Positions 7,261 through 16,240 are shown, counted from the first letter of the stretch. The stretch: 64,000 bases of DNA from JOPF136 sp963773835 (GCA_963773835.1 CAVZCQ010000004.1:124001-188000), one strand, 5' to 3'. Made by a program: numbers and translations. Notes: generated by a model from the sequence alone, not told the origin.

Positions 7261-9075
7261 TCACGTTCGCTTTTTCGTACGGGAGGCGAGGAATGTCGCC
7301 CGATCCTGCGGCGATTCGATCTCCAGCGCCAGCGCCGCATACAGCTCATCCACGTCCCGGCAACGCGCCGCCGTGCGCTCGACAATGATGTGCGCGATGG
7401 GGCCGATGTACTCGGCCAGCACATGGGTAATCTCCTCGACCACCGGCGGCGTAATCCAGTCCACGGTCTTTCCGCTTCGCCCCGCTTCCACTCGTGGCGT
7501 GTGGATTGCCGCCGCAGGGATCGGCGTTGTCGCTGCGCCCGAATCCACCCCCGCGGCAATTCCGCCGCTCCCCGTCGCGCATGCCTCCACGGCGCGCAGG
7601 AATTCCCCGGCGCTCTGGTAGCGCGCACCGGGATCTTTCACCAGCGCCTTCAGGATTGTTCCCGCGAGCTGCGGCGACACATGGGGATTCAGCTCCATCA
7701 CGGCAGGTGGCTGCTGGCGAAGGTGGCCGTCCAGGATTTCATACTGGCTCGTTCCCTCGAACGGCCTCCGGCCCGTCACCATCTCGTACAGCGTCACCCC
7801 GAGCGAATAGAGGTCCGAGCGCGCGTCCACGCGCTCTCCGCGCACCTGCTCCGGAGACATGTAATAGAGCGAGCCCAGAATCGTTCCCGACGCAGTGAAC
7901 GAAGGGTCGCGGCCGCTCACCGCCAGGCCGAAGTCGAGCAGCTTCGCTGTCGGCGTGGCTCCGGCGACGATCACGATGTTCGATGGTTTGATGTCCCGGT
8001 GGATCACCCCGCGCTCGTGCGCATACACCAGCGCGCGCAGCACCTGGGAGGCGTATTCCACTGCCTGCCCGATCGTCACTCCCCCGGCGGCGCACTGGCT
8101 GCTCAGCGTCGCGCCCTCCACGTATTCCATCACCATCACCAGCCGGTCCTCGTGCCGGAAGGCCGTATGAAGCGCCGCGATGTTCGGATGGTTCAGGCTC
8201 GCCAGCACCCGGATTTCGCGCACGAAGCGTTCCACCATCTCCGGGGTGCCCACCTGGTCCTGCTGCAGAACTTTGAGCGCCTCCACTCGCTGCGAGATGC
8301 TGTGCCGCGCTTTGTACACTTTTCCGATTCCGCCGGCCCCCAAATCCCCCAGGATTTCGTATTCTCCGATGGCCGTGCCGGAATAGAGTTCCGGAATCAT
8401 GCGAGTCGCCGGTGACGTCTTTGTGACCTCCGGGGACGGCGCCGGCGCTGCGGCTGCGGAACCCGCCACCGTCCTTTCGGCCACTCCGGAGGCGCTCCTG
8501 CGGCCCGATGAAACGCCGAGGGGAACGTCCGCGTTGCCGGCTTCTTCGCTCTTGAAATTGTAGAGGCGCACCGGGGAGCCTGCTTTCAGCTCGACCGTTC
8601 CCAGATCCGTAAGCAGAGGCTTCCAGCGCGTATGCTCGGCCAGCACCTCGGCAATGGCCGCCGAAAGCAGGATGTGCCCGGCGTCCCCGCACTCCATCAC
8701 GCGCTGGGCCGTAGTCATTCCTCCCCCGGCCACGTTCTCCTTTCCCTGCATGTCGCACATGCGAAAAATCGGGCCGCTGTGGATTCCCATGCGCAGCCGC
8801 AGATGTGGCCTTTGCTTTGCCGCGACGGCGACGGCAATGGCCGAACGCAGCGGAGCTTCCGGGCTGCCGAAAAACGCCAGCGACATGCCGTCGCCCGCTG
8901 CCATGCCGATCAATTGCTGGTGCCGCTGGGCTGTTTGAATCGCGAAAGTGCCGTTCACAATCGCGGCCAGATTCTGGAGCGAGGCGGTCTGTTCATTGAT
9001 GGGCAGGGAGGGAAACTCCATTATCTGCACGCAAAGGATGTGCGCGATTTCCATCTCCTGCTCCGCCTCAACCAT
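7261..9075 (-). CDS. Serine/threonine protein kinase with N-terminal class III cyclase-like domain
   Basis: A 604-residue fusion. Residues 1-175 resemble an adenylate/guanylate cyclase catalytic domain (GDGMSLAFF near 62, LRMGIHSGP near 98). The first metal-binding aspartate of the usual 'DIxGF' motif is replaced by Gln in VQIMEF (Gln17), so cyclase activity is doubtful. After a low-complexity linker comes a Hanks-type kinase from about 239: GAGGIGKVY P-loop, Lys268, HRDIKPSN (359-366), DFG (381-383) and SPEQVRG. The kinase residues are intact. The C-terminal tail has no membrane helix, so the protein is cytosolic. Start at 9075 is set by AGGAGG upstream. Confidence 0.88.
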   Translation of the reverse strand: MVEAEQEMEIAHILCVQIMEFPSLPINEQTASLQNLAAIVNGTFAIQTAQRHQQLIGMAAGDGMSLAFFGSPEAPLRSAIAVAVAAKQRPHLRLRMGIHSGPIFRMCDMQGKENVAGGGMTTAQRVMECGDAGHILLSAAIAEVLAEHTRWKPLLTDLGTVELKAGSPVRLYNFKSEEAGNADVPLGVSSGRRSASGVAERTVAGSAAAAPAPSPEVTKTSPATRMIPELYSGTAIGEYEILGDLGAGGIGKVYKARHSISQRVEALKVLQQDQVGTPEMVERFVREIRVLASLNHPNIAALHTAFRHEDRLVMVMEYVEGATLSSQCAAGGVTIGQAVEYASQVLRALVYAHERGVIHRDIKPSNIVIVAGATPTAKLLDFGLAVSGRDPSFTASGTILGSLYYMSPEQVRGERVDARSDLYSLGVTLYEMVTGRRPFEGTSQYEILDGHLRQQPPAVMELNPHVSPQLAGTILKALVKDPGARYQSAGEFLRAVEACATGSGGIAAGVDSGAATTPIPAAAIHTPRVEAGRSGKTVDWITPPVVEEITHVLAEYIGPIAHIIVERTAARCRDVDELYAALALEIESPQDRATFLASRTKKRT

Positions 9076-9125
9076 GCGCACCTCCTTTCCCCGGCCCACG
9101 CCCGCATGGGTTGCCAGAATGAACG

Positions 9126-9148
9126 GCGGCCTGCCTTGTGCAGGCCGC
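9126..9148. repeat. Short inverted repeat upstream of the kinase gene
   Basis: GCGGCCTGC and GCAGGCCGC form a perfect 9-bp stem with a 5-nt loop, about 50 nt upstream of the kinase start codon. It lies in the presumed leader of the minus-strand gene and could affect its expression. The rest of 9076-9319 holds no recognisable gene. Confidence 0.45.
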
Positions 9149-9319
9149 GGAATCCGTCACGGAATCATACGCCAGCAGTGAGGGGTTGCACACAAACGCG
9201 GTCTCGGTAGGTGGCGAGGCAGCAAACCAGCGCTGCTGCGATGATTGCAGCCGCTCTCGGACTGGGACCTTCAAACAACAATGCGCTGGCGCGAGTGTGG
9301 GCCCGTCACGCCGACACCC

Positions 9320-9364
9320 CCAATAAAAGGGAAGGGCCCATCCCGTCTTCACAGGAATGGGCCC
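9320..9364 (-). terminator. Intrinsic terminator of the initiator tRNA gene
   Basis: On the minus strand, just after the tRNA's CCA end, GGGCCCATTCC pairs with GGGATGGGCCC (one wobble) around a 9-nt loop and is followed by TTCCCTTTTATT. This is a standard Rho-independent terminator placed 2 nt after the tRNA. Confidence 0.8.
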
Positions 9365-9366
9365 AC

Positions 9367-9443
<77 letters not shown>

Positions 9444-9451
9444 ACAAACCC

Positions 9452-9480
9452 ATTCTAACGGACGACTGGCGAAGCGTCAA
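9452..9480 (-). promoter_or_regulatory. Promoter of tRNA-fMet
   Basis: TTGACG (9475-9480), a 17-nt spacer and TAGAAT (9452-9457), read on the minus strand, end 8 nt before the mature tRNA 5' end. This near-consensus sigma-70 promoter serves as a reference for other promoters in the window. Confidence 0.85.
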
Positions 9481-9516
9481 ACCGCGGGTCGCTGTCACCT
9501 GGCGTTGCCGGCTGGT

Positions 9517-9891
9517 CTACTTGTGCTGGCTCACGGATAGAATGTTTCCGTCCGGGTCCTTGAACCACGCCACTTGGTCCCCCGAGGGCGCCGTCCAGAT
9601 TCCCAACTCGCGGTCCTGGACGAAGGGATATTTTTCCAGTTCCACGCCCCTGGTTCGCAGCCACCCTGCAGTCGCCACAATATCGTTCACTTCCCACCCC
9701 AGGATGGTCGCTTGAAGCGGCGTAAAGTTTGGGAGTTTTGTGATTCGGATCATGTGCCCGCCAATGCGCATCACCAGCGCGAATTGATCCAGGCTCACGA
9801 AATCACAGCCCAGCTTCCCCTCATAGAAGGCCCGCGCTTTTTCGTAGTCCTTCGTGGGTACGAATCCGACCATTTTCCCCGCAGCCAGCAT
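9517..9891 (-). CDS. VOC/glyoxalase-bleomycin resistance family protein
   Basis: A 124-residue single vicinal-oxygen-chelate domain with the paired beta-alpha-beta pattern: 'TKDYEKARAFYEGKLGCDF' near the start and the C-terminal 'WFKDPDGNILSV' that ends this family's second module. Such proteins act as metal-dependent isomerases, dioxygenases or drug-binding proteins; nothing here fixes the substrate. Start at 9891 is chosen for the GGAGG six bases upstream and because the fold begins there. It is divergent from an AraC-type regulator 76 bp away, which is a likely regulator by arrangement only. Confidence 0.8.
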   Translation of the reverse strand: MLAAGKMVGFVPTKDYEKARAFYEGKLGCDFVSLDQFALVMRIGGHMIRITKLPNFTPLQATILGWEVNDIVATAGWLRTRGVELEKYPFVQDRELGIWTAPSGDQVAWFKDPDGNILSVSQHK

Positions 9892-9967
9892 CTTCGCCTC
9901 CTCGTGGCTTTCGGCGTTCAGGGATACCACTTGTGTCCCGCGTTTTCTCCCGCTATTGTGACAACAA

Positions 9968-10825
9968 ATGTCGCACAGGTGCCAGAGCATCCTTGCCGGC
10001 CGTAATGGCCGCCGCCGCGCTGAGATTGCCAGCGTATCCGCCGAATTGAAGGACGGCCACAGGATTCCGGAACATTCTCATCCTGAAGACCAAATCCTGT
10101 TTGCTTCCAAAGGCGTGATGACCGTCAGCACGAGTCACGGAGTCTGGGTCGTACCCCCCTTGCGTGCCGTCTGGATTCCCGCGGGCGTTCCCCACTCCGT
10201 GGGCATGTCCGGCCGTGTCTCCATGCGGACTCTTTACATTCTGCCCCGTTTATGCCGCTCGCTTCCCCGAAGCTGCTTCGTGATGAACGTGTCGTCGCTT
10301 CTGAAGGAGCTGATTCTTCACGCCTGCCGCTTCGAGAGATTGCACATGCGTTCTCCGCAGGAACGCCGGCTCGCCGGGATCCTCCTGGATCAGGTGAGGG
10401 TCGTCGATTCCATCCCTCTCCAGTTGCCTCAGCCCTCGGACGCGCGTGCAAAACGAGTGGTGGAACCGTTGCTCTGCGATCCGGGAGATCATCGTACGCT
10501 GGCACAGTTGTGCGACGCTTGCGGGGCAAGCAAACGGACGATTCAGCGGCTCTTCGTTGAAGAAACGAAAATGACGTTCCGGAGGTGGCGGCAGCAGCTT
10601 CGCCTGCTCCATGCCATGCAGCGGCTGGCGGCGGGCGACAAAGTCACCTCGGCCGCGCTGGAGGCGGGTTACGACAGCGCGAGTGCGTTCATTTGCATGT
10701 TCCGCAATCAACTGGGCACAACCCCGGCGCGCTATCTACGAGCGGAATCAGACGGAGCCAGGCGAATTTCAACGGACCCTGCGTTGCGCCGGCCGGAAAC
10801 TCTTCGCCGCTACCAGGAGCTGTAG
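9968..10825 (+). CDS. AraC family transcriptional regulator with N-terminal cupin
   Basis: A 285-residue regulator. Residues 20-100 form a cupin-like ligand domain (PEHSHPEDQILF, then VVPPLRAVWIPAGVPHSV). Residues 170-265 hold two helix-turn-helix motifs (LAQLCDACGASKRTIQRLF and a second ending SAFICMFRNQLGTTPARY), as in the AraC/XylS family, with a layout like the NimR/YdeO-type group. It is divergently arranged with the VOC gene and overlaps the end of the convergent pseudopilin gene by 16 bp. Effector unknown. Confidence 0.87.
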   Translation: MSHRCQSILAGRNGRRRAEIASVSAELKDGHRIPEHSHPEDQILFASKGVMTVSTSHGVWVVPPLRAVWIPAGVPHSVGMSGRVSMRTLYILPRLCRSLPRSCFVMNVSSLLKELILHACRFERLHMRSPQERRLAGILLDQVRVVDSIPLQLPQPSDARAKRVVEPLLCDPGDHRTLAQLCDACGASKRTIQRLFVEETKMTFRRWRQQLRLLHAMQRLAAGDKVTSAALEAGYDSASAFICMFRNQLGTTPARYLRAESDGARRISTDPALRRPETLRRYQEL

Positions 10826-11229
10826 GGCGTGCCTTCGAACGGCGAAACCTGGTTCGAGGCGGAATGGACGTTGCTAATTCCCGTTCCCGTCTGGTCCGGG
10901 CTGAGCACCACGTCTTCGTACTGTGGCACCCAGTCCCTTTGATTGGTCATCGGGTCCACAGGCAGCGACCTCATATAGTCTGCGCTCACCAGCTCTTCGA
11001 GCGAACTGGGCGCGCGCTGTTTGTCCAGGGTGAATTGGTCGATCGCCTGCCGCAGGGTGAACAGGTCCTGCTTTAGCACCGCCTCTTTCGACCGAGTGAT
11101 TGACCGGCTGTAAATTCCCGCCGCAATTCCCATCAGGATGGACATGATGGCAATCACCACCATCAATTCGAGCAGGGTGAATCCCCGCGTGGAGCGCCCT
11201 GCCCCCGGATTCTGTTGCTGGCGTGCCAT
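10810..11229 (-). CDS. Type II secretion/type IV pilin-like major pseudopilin (GspG-like)
   Basis: A 139-residue pilin-like protein. The class III signal RSTRG|FTLLELMVVIAIMSIL has the conserved Gly before the prepilin peptidase cut site and Glu at mature position 5. The C-terminus keeps the GspG pattern 'LPVDPMTNQRDW', which in real GspG contributes to calcium binding and pseudopilus assembly. It is third in a minus-strand operon after the secretin and another pseudopilin. The ATG at 11229 is 5 nt after the upstream gene's TGA; a GTG at 11238 overlapping that stop is the other choice. No prepilin peptidase or ATPase is in the window. Confidence 0.85.
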   Translation of the reverse strand: MARQQQNPGAGRSTRGFTLLELMVVIAIMSILMGIAAGIYSRSITRSKEAVLKQDLFTLRQAIDQFTLDKQRAPSSLEELVSADYMRSLPVDPMTNQRDWVPQYEDVVLSPDQTGTGISNVHSASNQVSPFEGTPYSSW

Positions 11230-11234
11230 GGGAA

Positions 11235-11777
11235 TCACCAGTCGGAATAGCGCGTTCCATCACTGGCTGTATCGTTCGACCGCGAGTACACGTCGAACAC
11301 GTTTTGCCCGCCCCAGGAGGTGGAGTCCAGATCGTCTTGCGCCGAGCGCAGGCCCCAGTCGGGCTTCCCGGTCATCGGATCCACCGGAATCCGCCGCAGG
11401 AATCGGATGCGCTTCTGCGTCTGGCTTCCCCCCGGCGTGGCCAGTGTGACGCCTTTCACCAGCGTCTCCAGATCGGGAGGATATCCATCGGAATCCGCTG
11501 AGACCCGGATTTGATTCTTATCCGCTGCGTCTTTGTACCGGTCGATCGAGTCACGCATCTCGCGAAGATCCCGCCGCAGTTCCGCCTCCTTCGCAGAGCG
11601 CACCGTGGCGCGCGCGTAGGGAAGCGCGGCGCTCGCCAGGATGATCAGGATCCCTGTGGCCACGATCAGCTCGATCAGGGTCATCCCGGCCTCGGCGGGC
11701 CGTACACGGCCGGCCCCAGTGCGTGCGCCCAGCCATCGCCGGGCATGGGCATGGGATGCCTGTCGCTTTGTTTTCAT
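11235..11777 (-). CDS. GspG-like pseudopilin with long leader
   Basis: A 180-residue pilin-like protein. The prepilin motif AEAG|MTLIELIVATGIL is at residues 29-42 with Glu at mature position 5, after a long basic leader of 31 residues. As in its downstream neighbour, there is an 'IPVDPMTGKPDW' segment and a C-terminus ending in YSDW, so the two genes look like diverged duplicates. It lies 15 nt after the secretin gene and abuts the second pseudopilin. Role: subunit of a pseudopilus working with the secretin at the outer membrane. Confidence 0.83.
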   Translation of the reverse strand: MKTKRQASHAHARRWLGARTGAGRVRPAEAGMTLIELIVATGILIILASAALPYARATVRSAKEAELRRDLREMRDSIDRYKDAADKNQIRVSADSDGYPPDLETLVKGVTLATPGGSQTQKRIRFLRRIPVDPMTGKPDWGLRSAQDDLDSTSWGGQNVFDVYSRSNDTASDGTRYSDW

Positions 11778-11792
11778 GGCCGTGGCCGGTCG

Positions 11793-14124
11793 CTACTGCA
11801 CCTGGACGCTCGCCTCGGTGGAAACCATGGGAATCGGCTTCTGCTGCGAGTCTCGTGCCATCACCTGGATGATGCTCAGCGTAGAGCTTCCCTTTGCTAC
11901 TCCGCGCACGATGATTCCCAGAACCGTCCCCGTCCCGCTCACGCCTCCCGTGTTGGGCGGCCGCGCCGCGCTGATGATGGCCTGGCCCCGCTCTTTGTCC
12001 ACGCGCTGCACCAAAGCGACTGGCTGCGAACCGCCGGACAGGAATCCTCCCTGTCGCACGTCCTCCACCATCACCACGCCCGGATTGAATGCGATCAGCA
12101 CCGGAAGCGAGTAAATGTCCTTTGCGTCTTCCACCACCAAGCTGATCGTAGACGTCTCCCCCACTTTCAGTGATACGTTTGCGGGCTCAAATCGCAGCTT
12201 CGCAGGATGGTCGGCGAATCCCGGCGAGGGCGCGGCCGGCGCAGCCGCGGCCGGCGGCACCGGTTGTGCCGTGGGAGCGGCAGGAGCAGGGGGCGGGGCG
12301 GGTGCTGGGGCCTTTCCTGCCGTCGCGCCCACACCGGTTGGCGCTGGAGCTGCGGCCCCGGCCTCCGGGCTCTTTTCGCGTCGTACCTGGATGTTCGTTT
12401 CCGTGCCTGTGCTCAGGCTGCGCAGGTTCTCCGGGGTCAGTTCAGGGAGCCGCACGATGCGCGGCTGCAGCACGATCAGGATTTCCTCGTCCTTGTTTTC
12501 CAGTGTTTCTCCGGTGAAGAAGTAGCGCAGAAATGGAATCTTATCGAACCCCGGCCAGCCCGTGACGGTCTTGCTCTGTGTGCGCTCGAACAATCCGCCC
12601 AGGACGCTCACCTCGCCTTCTTTCAGCCTCACGTCGTGTTCGATCTTCCTCTGGCTGATGATCGGCTGGTTGATGCCCCCGAGGTTCACGCTCCCGGTCA
12701 CCGAGGAAACCTCAACCACCACCTTCAAGCTCACTTCGCGGTTCAGGTGGATGTGTGGTGTGATGTCAATGTTCACTCCCACGTCCTGATATTGAAACTG
12801 GGTGTTCACCAGCGGGTTGATCACCCCCGCCGTGCTGGTCGCCCCCAGCCCGGCCTGGAAGCTCCCGGTGGCGATCGGCACGCGGTCGCCCACCCGCAGC
12901 TTCGCCGATTGGCCGTCCACGATCCGGATCTTCCGGATTGTCGATAATCTTCGTCGTGCTGTCCGTGATCATCGCCATCGCCGACGCGCCGGGCAGGGTA
13001 ACGCTGTAACTGTTGCCGGAAAGATTCTTGAGCTGGTTCAGCGTGATGGAGGGGACAGTCGTCGTCGTCGTCCCGGTCGTGTTGGTGTTGGTGCCACAAG
13101 TGGAGTTGGTGGGACAGAAGTTCAGCACCACGCTGGAGCCCGGCGTAATCCCCAGGTCCCGCGCCCGGTCGCTCACGGCCTGAAGAATCGACACCTGGAC
13201 GATCACCTCCGGCCGGGCGCGGTCCACGTCCTTCAGAACTTTTTCGACTACCGCGAGTTTGTCCGGCGTGTCGCGGATCACGATGGCATTCTGGCTCGTA
13301 ATCGGCTGGATGCGGTGCAGGTCCGCAATTTGGCGCAGCCCCGCCACGATCTCCGTCAGCTCCTGCGGCTGCACCGTGTTCGAAAGATAAAAAGTCTTTA
13401 CCACGAAGTCGTCATAGTCCTTCCGTTTCTGGGCCTGGTCCGGAATCACGAAGATGATGTTGGCAGTCACCGGCTTCCAGAACGTTTTGCTCTCCAGCGC
13501 CACCACGTCCAGCGCCTGTTCCAGTGTCACGTTGACCAAATCCGTGGTAATCCGCCGCGATTGCAGGTCCGGGTCGAAGATCACCGTCAGCCCTGCAAGC
13601 TTCGCCAGCGTCTCGTAGACAATCCGGGAGTCGTTGGACATCTTCAAATTGATGGGTTCGCGCGACAGTGGTTTCAGCGCCGGCGGGTGTTCCATCAACC
13701 GCGATTCGTCGGATTCCGGCGGGATGTCCGCTTTCGGGGGCGGAGCTCCCGGCAGCGCGGGCTTTCCTGCGAGCATATCCAGCGTTTTCTGGGCTTCCTG
13801 GCCGGCTACGGGGATCGAGGGATCGATGGCCATGGCCTTCTCGAATTCCGCCAGCGCGATTTTCAGCTCCCCCTTCTCGCGCTGTTTCAGGCCCTCTTTC
13901 ACGTGGAATTGGGCAGTTTCAAACCGGATTTGGGACACCTTCAGTTTGTATTCGATATTGGAAGGGTCGGCGTTCAATGCCCTCTGGTAGTGGACCAGCG
14001 CCGTGTCCCAGTCCTCGATTTGCTCGGCTTTCTTGCCCTGATCGTACTCCTGGTGGGCCTTCGGACATCCGAGAAGAAGCAGCGTCGCTGGGATCAGAAC
14101 TGCAATCCACAGGGCACGGGGCAT
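11793..14124 (-). CDS. Secretin (GspD/PilQ family) lipoprotein with TPR and C-terminal cohesin domain; one-base frameshift
   Basis: Two overlapping minus-strand frames make one protein of about 777 residues. In order: lipobox LLLLGC after the signal, TPR-like repeats (about 30-120), an STN-like domain, a secretin N1/NolW domain ('FYLSNTVQPQELTEIVAGLR'), the secretin barrel domain, a Pro/Ala linker and a cohesin domain (LRFEPANVSLKVG ... AFNPGVV). The frames join at 12930, where one extra base splits the conserved NPxIRxVDGQ motif; removing it restores NPEIRIVDGQ exactly. Both halves are otherwise intact, so a sequencing/assembly error or a very recent mutation is likely. The cohesin domain would face the periplasm or cell surface. 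Start at 14124 follows GGAGGTG. Confidence 0.85.
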
Positions 14125-14154
14125 GACACCTCCGGCGGTTCGCATCAACCCCCC

Positions 14155-14183
14155 ACTCTAGCATCCGGGTATGCGGCCAGCAA
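14155..14183 (-). promoter_or_regulatory. Promoter of the secretin-pseudopilin operon
   Basis: On the minus strand TTGCTG (14178-14183), a 17-nt spacer and TAGAGT (14155-14160) preceded by TGC (extended -10) lie about 30 nt upstream of the secretin start. It is back-to-back with the smpB promoter on the other strand. Confidence 0.65.
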
Positions 14184-14198
14184 GCCGCACTGCGGGGC

Positions 14199-14228
14199 TT
14201 GCCGCATCAGGAAACGCCCGGATATCAT
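14199..14228 (+). promoter_or_regulatory. Promoter of smpB, apparently leaderless
   Basis: TTGCCG (14199-14204), an 18-nt spacer and TATCAT (14223-14228) end only 9 nt before the GTG start at 14238. No Shine-Dalgarno fits in that gap, so the transcript probably starts at or next to the start codon. Confidence 0.55.
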
Positions 14229-14237
14229 GGTCCGGTT

Positions 14238-14729
14238 GTGTCCACTGACCGAAAATCCGCTGAGGGGGCAGCCGAGAGGACCCTCGCTTCCAACCGCCAA
14301 GCCTCTTTCCATTACCATATTCTCGAACGCTACGAGACCGGAATCGCGCTCAGCGGCACCGAAGTCAAATCCGTTCGCGCCGGCAAGGCTGGCCTTCGCG
14401 ATTCCCACGTCATGGTCCGCGGCAGCGAATGCTGGCTGGTCAATTGCCATATCCCGGAGTATTCCCCGGGAGGGCATTGGAACCATACGCCCCTCCGGGA
14501 CCGCAAACTCCTGCTGCACCGCCGCGAGATCGAAAAGCTCGCCGTGAAGGTGCAGCAGAAGGGCCTCGCCCTGGTGGCTCTGCGTCTCTATCTGAAGGGC
14601 GTGAAGGTGAAATGCGAGATTGCGCTGGCTCGCGGCAAGAAGGACTGGGACCGCCGCGCCACCATCCGGGAACGCGAGGAACGCCGCGAAGCCGCGCAGG
14701 CAATTCATGAATACAAAACCCGATTCTGA
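14238..14729 (+). CDS. smpB: SsrA-binding protein SmpB
   Basis: A 163-residue RNA-binding protein that brings tmRNA to stalled ribosomes for trans-translation. Family signatures are clear: GIALSGTEVKSVRAGKAGL, the oligonucleotide-binding barrel, 'LLLHRREI', and the basic tail KKDWDRRATIREREERRE that enters the mRNA channel. The GTG at 14238 gives the usual N-terminus; no ribosome binding site precedes it, in line with a leaderless message. The pepA gene follows after 17 nt. The tmRNA gene itself is not in the window. Confidence 0.95.
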   Translation: MSTDRKSAEGAAERTLASNRQASFHYHILERYETGIALSGTEVKSVRAGKAGLRDSHVMVRGSECWLVNCHIPEYSPGGHWNHTPLRDRKLLLHRREIEKLAVKVQQKGLALVALRLYLKGVKVKCEIALARGKKDWDRRATIREREERREAAQAIHEYKTRF

Positions 14730-14746
14730 GGAGAAAATCGAACCCC

Positions 14747-16240
14747 ATGCAACTCTCGTTTGATTCCCGGCCCGCAGCTCAAATCGACACCCCCGTGCTC
14801 GTCACTTACGTCTTCGAGAAAGACGGCCGCATCGAAGGCGCCCTGGCCGCGCTCGACCAGGCCGCCGCAGGCATGCTCACCCGCCTGGCCGAGAGCGAGG
14901 AAATGACCGGTAAAACGCTGGAGACGACTCTCGTCCATGATCCCCCGGGCCTGGCCGCGGGACGGCTGCTCCTGGTGGGCGCAGGGAAGCCTGAAAAGTT
15001 CGACGGCACGATGCTCCGCAGGGTTGCCGGGATGGCGCTGCGGTGGCTGCGCGCGAAGTCGGTCACCCGTATGACGTTTCTCCTGCGGGAAGGTGAGCGC
15101 AACGCCGCAGGCGCGCAGACCGCGGCCGAAGGCCTGCTCCTCGCCTCGTTCGATTCGGATTTCTACAAGACAGAGAAGAAAAACGGCAAGGAAATGCGGG
15201 CTGTGGCGCTCGCCGGCGCCGAGGGAGCATCGGTGCCCGCCATGGAAGCGGGCATCGAGCGCGGCCGCATCATCGGCGAGGCCCAGAATTTCACCCGCAC
15301 GCTCGTCAACGAGCCTTCCAACCGCCTCACCCCGCGCGTCCTCGCCGAACGTGCCGAGGCCATGGCGCGCGCATGCGGCCTCGAGGTGGACATCCTGGAC
15401 GAAAAGCGCATCGCGGAGCTGAAGATGGGCGCGCTGCTCAGCGTGGCTCAGGGCTCCATCGAGCCGCCACGCCTCATCGTCGTCACCTACACCCCGGCGC
15501 AGCCCAAACCCGGCGCTCCCGTCCTCGGACTGATCGGTAAGGCCGTCACCTTCGACACTGGAGGCATCTCGATCAAACCGTCCGACGGCATGGACAAGAT
15601 GAAGTACGACATGGCCGGTGGCGCGGCCATGCTCGGCGCCATGAAGGCTCTCTCGTCGCTCAAGCCCGCGGTCAAAGTCATCGCTGTCGTCCCCGCCACG
15701 GAGAACATGCCCGGCGGCAAGGCGCAGAAGCCCGGCGATGTCCAGATCGCTATGTCCGGGAAGTCCATCGAGGTGCTCAATACCGACGCCGAAGGCCGCC
15801 TGATTCTGGCCGACGGCATCACATACGCGAAGAAGCTCGGCTGCACCCACCTGGTGGACGCCGCCACGCTCACCGGCGCCATCGTGGTGGCCCTGTCCAA
15901 CATCAACGCCGGCGTGTTTACCAACCACGAGGAGTTCGAGGACCGGCTGCTCGCCAGCGCCCGCCGCGCCGGCGAAAAAATGTGGCCCATGCCCCTCGAT
16001 GACGACTACCGCGAACTCGTCAAAAGCACCATCGCGGATATCCAGAACATCAGCAGCGGCCGAGGCGGCGGCGCCAGTGTGGGAGCCGCGTTCATCCGTG
16101 AGTTCACTGACGATACTCCCTGGGTGCATCTGGACATCGCCGGCACAGCCTGGCTCGACGATCAAAAGCCCTGGGCCGCGAAGGGCCCCACCGGCGCCGC
16201 CGTGCGCACCCTGGTCGATCTGGCCATGAATCTGGGGTAG
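14747..16240 (+). CDS. pepA: Leucyl aminopeptidase (M17 family)
   Basis: A 497-residue cytosolic aminopeptidase, full length for PepA, which removes N-terminal residues with two metal ions per subunit. The catalytic half has GKAVTFDTGGISIKP with the metal-binding Lys and Asp, the signature NTDAEGRL, and downstream DAATLTGAIVVAL. The N-terminal macro-like domain is present and divergent as usual. GAGGAGAAAA precedes the ATG. It is 17 nt after smpB, so the pair may be co-transcribed. A stop-linked palindrome follows directly. Confidence 0.95.
   Translation: MQLSFDSRPAAQIDTPVLVTYVFEKDGRIEGALAALDQAAAGMLTRLAESEEMTGKTLETTLVHDPPGLAAGRLLLVGAGKPEKFDGTMLRRVAGMALRWLRAKSVTRMTFLLREGERNAAGAQTAAEGLLLASFDSDFYKTEKKNGKEMRAVALAGAEGASVPAMEAGIERGRIIGEAQNFTRTLVNEPSNRLTPRVLAERAEAMARACGLEVDILDEKRIAELKMGALLSVAQGSIEPPRLIVVTYTPAQPKPGAPVLGLIGKAVTFDTGGISIKPSDGMDKMKYDMAGGAAMLGAMKALSSLKPAVKVIAVVPATENMPGGKAQKPGDVQIAMSGKSIEVLNTDAEGRLILADGITYAKKLGCTHLVDAATLTGAIVVALSNINAGVFTNHEEFEDRLLASARRAGEKMWPMPLDDDYRELVKSTIADIQNISSGRGGGASVGAAFIREFTDDTPWVHLDIAGTAWLDDQKPWAAKGPTGAAVRTLVDLAMNLG

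Noticed and set aside
12915..12945. Programmed frameshifting in the secretin gene
   Set aside because: There is no slippery heptamer or downstream pseudoknot evident, and the shorter frame would end after non-conserved residues. Secretins are not known to use recoding.
11793..14148. Two separate genes for the secretin region
   Set aside because: The two frames overlap, and the first half lacks the barrel while the second lacks a start and a signal. A single one-base change joins them through a conserved motif, so one gene is far more likely.
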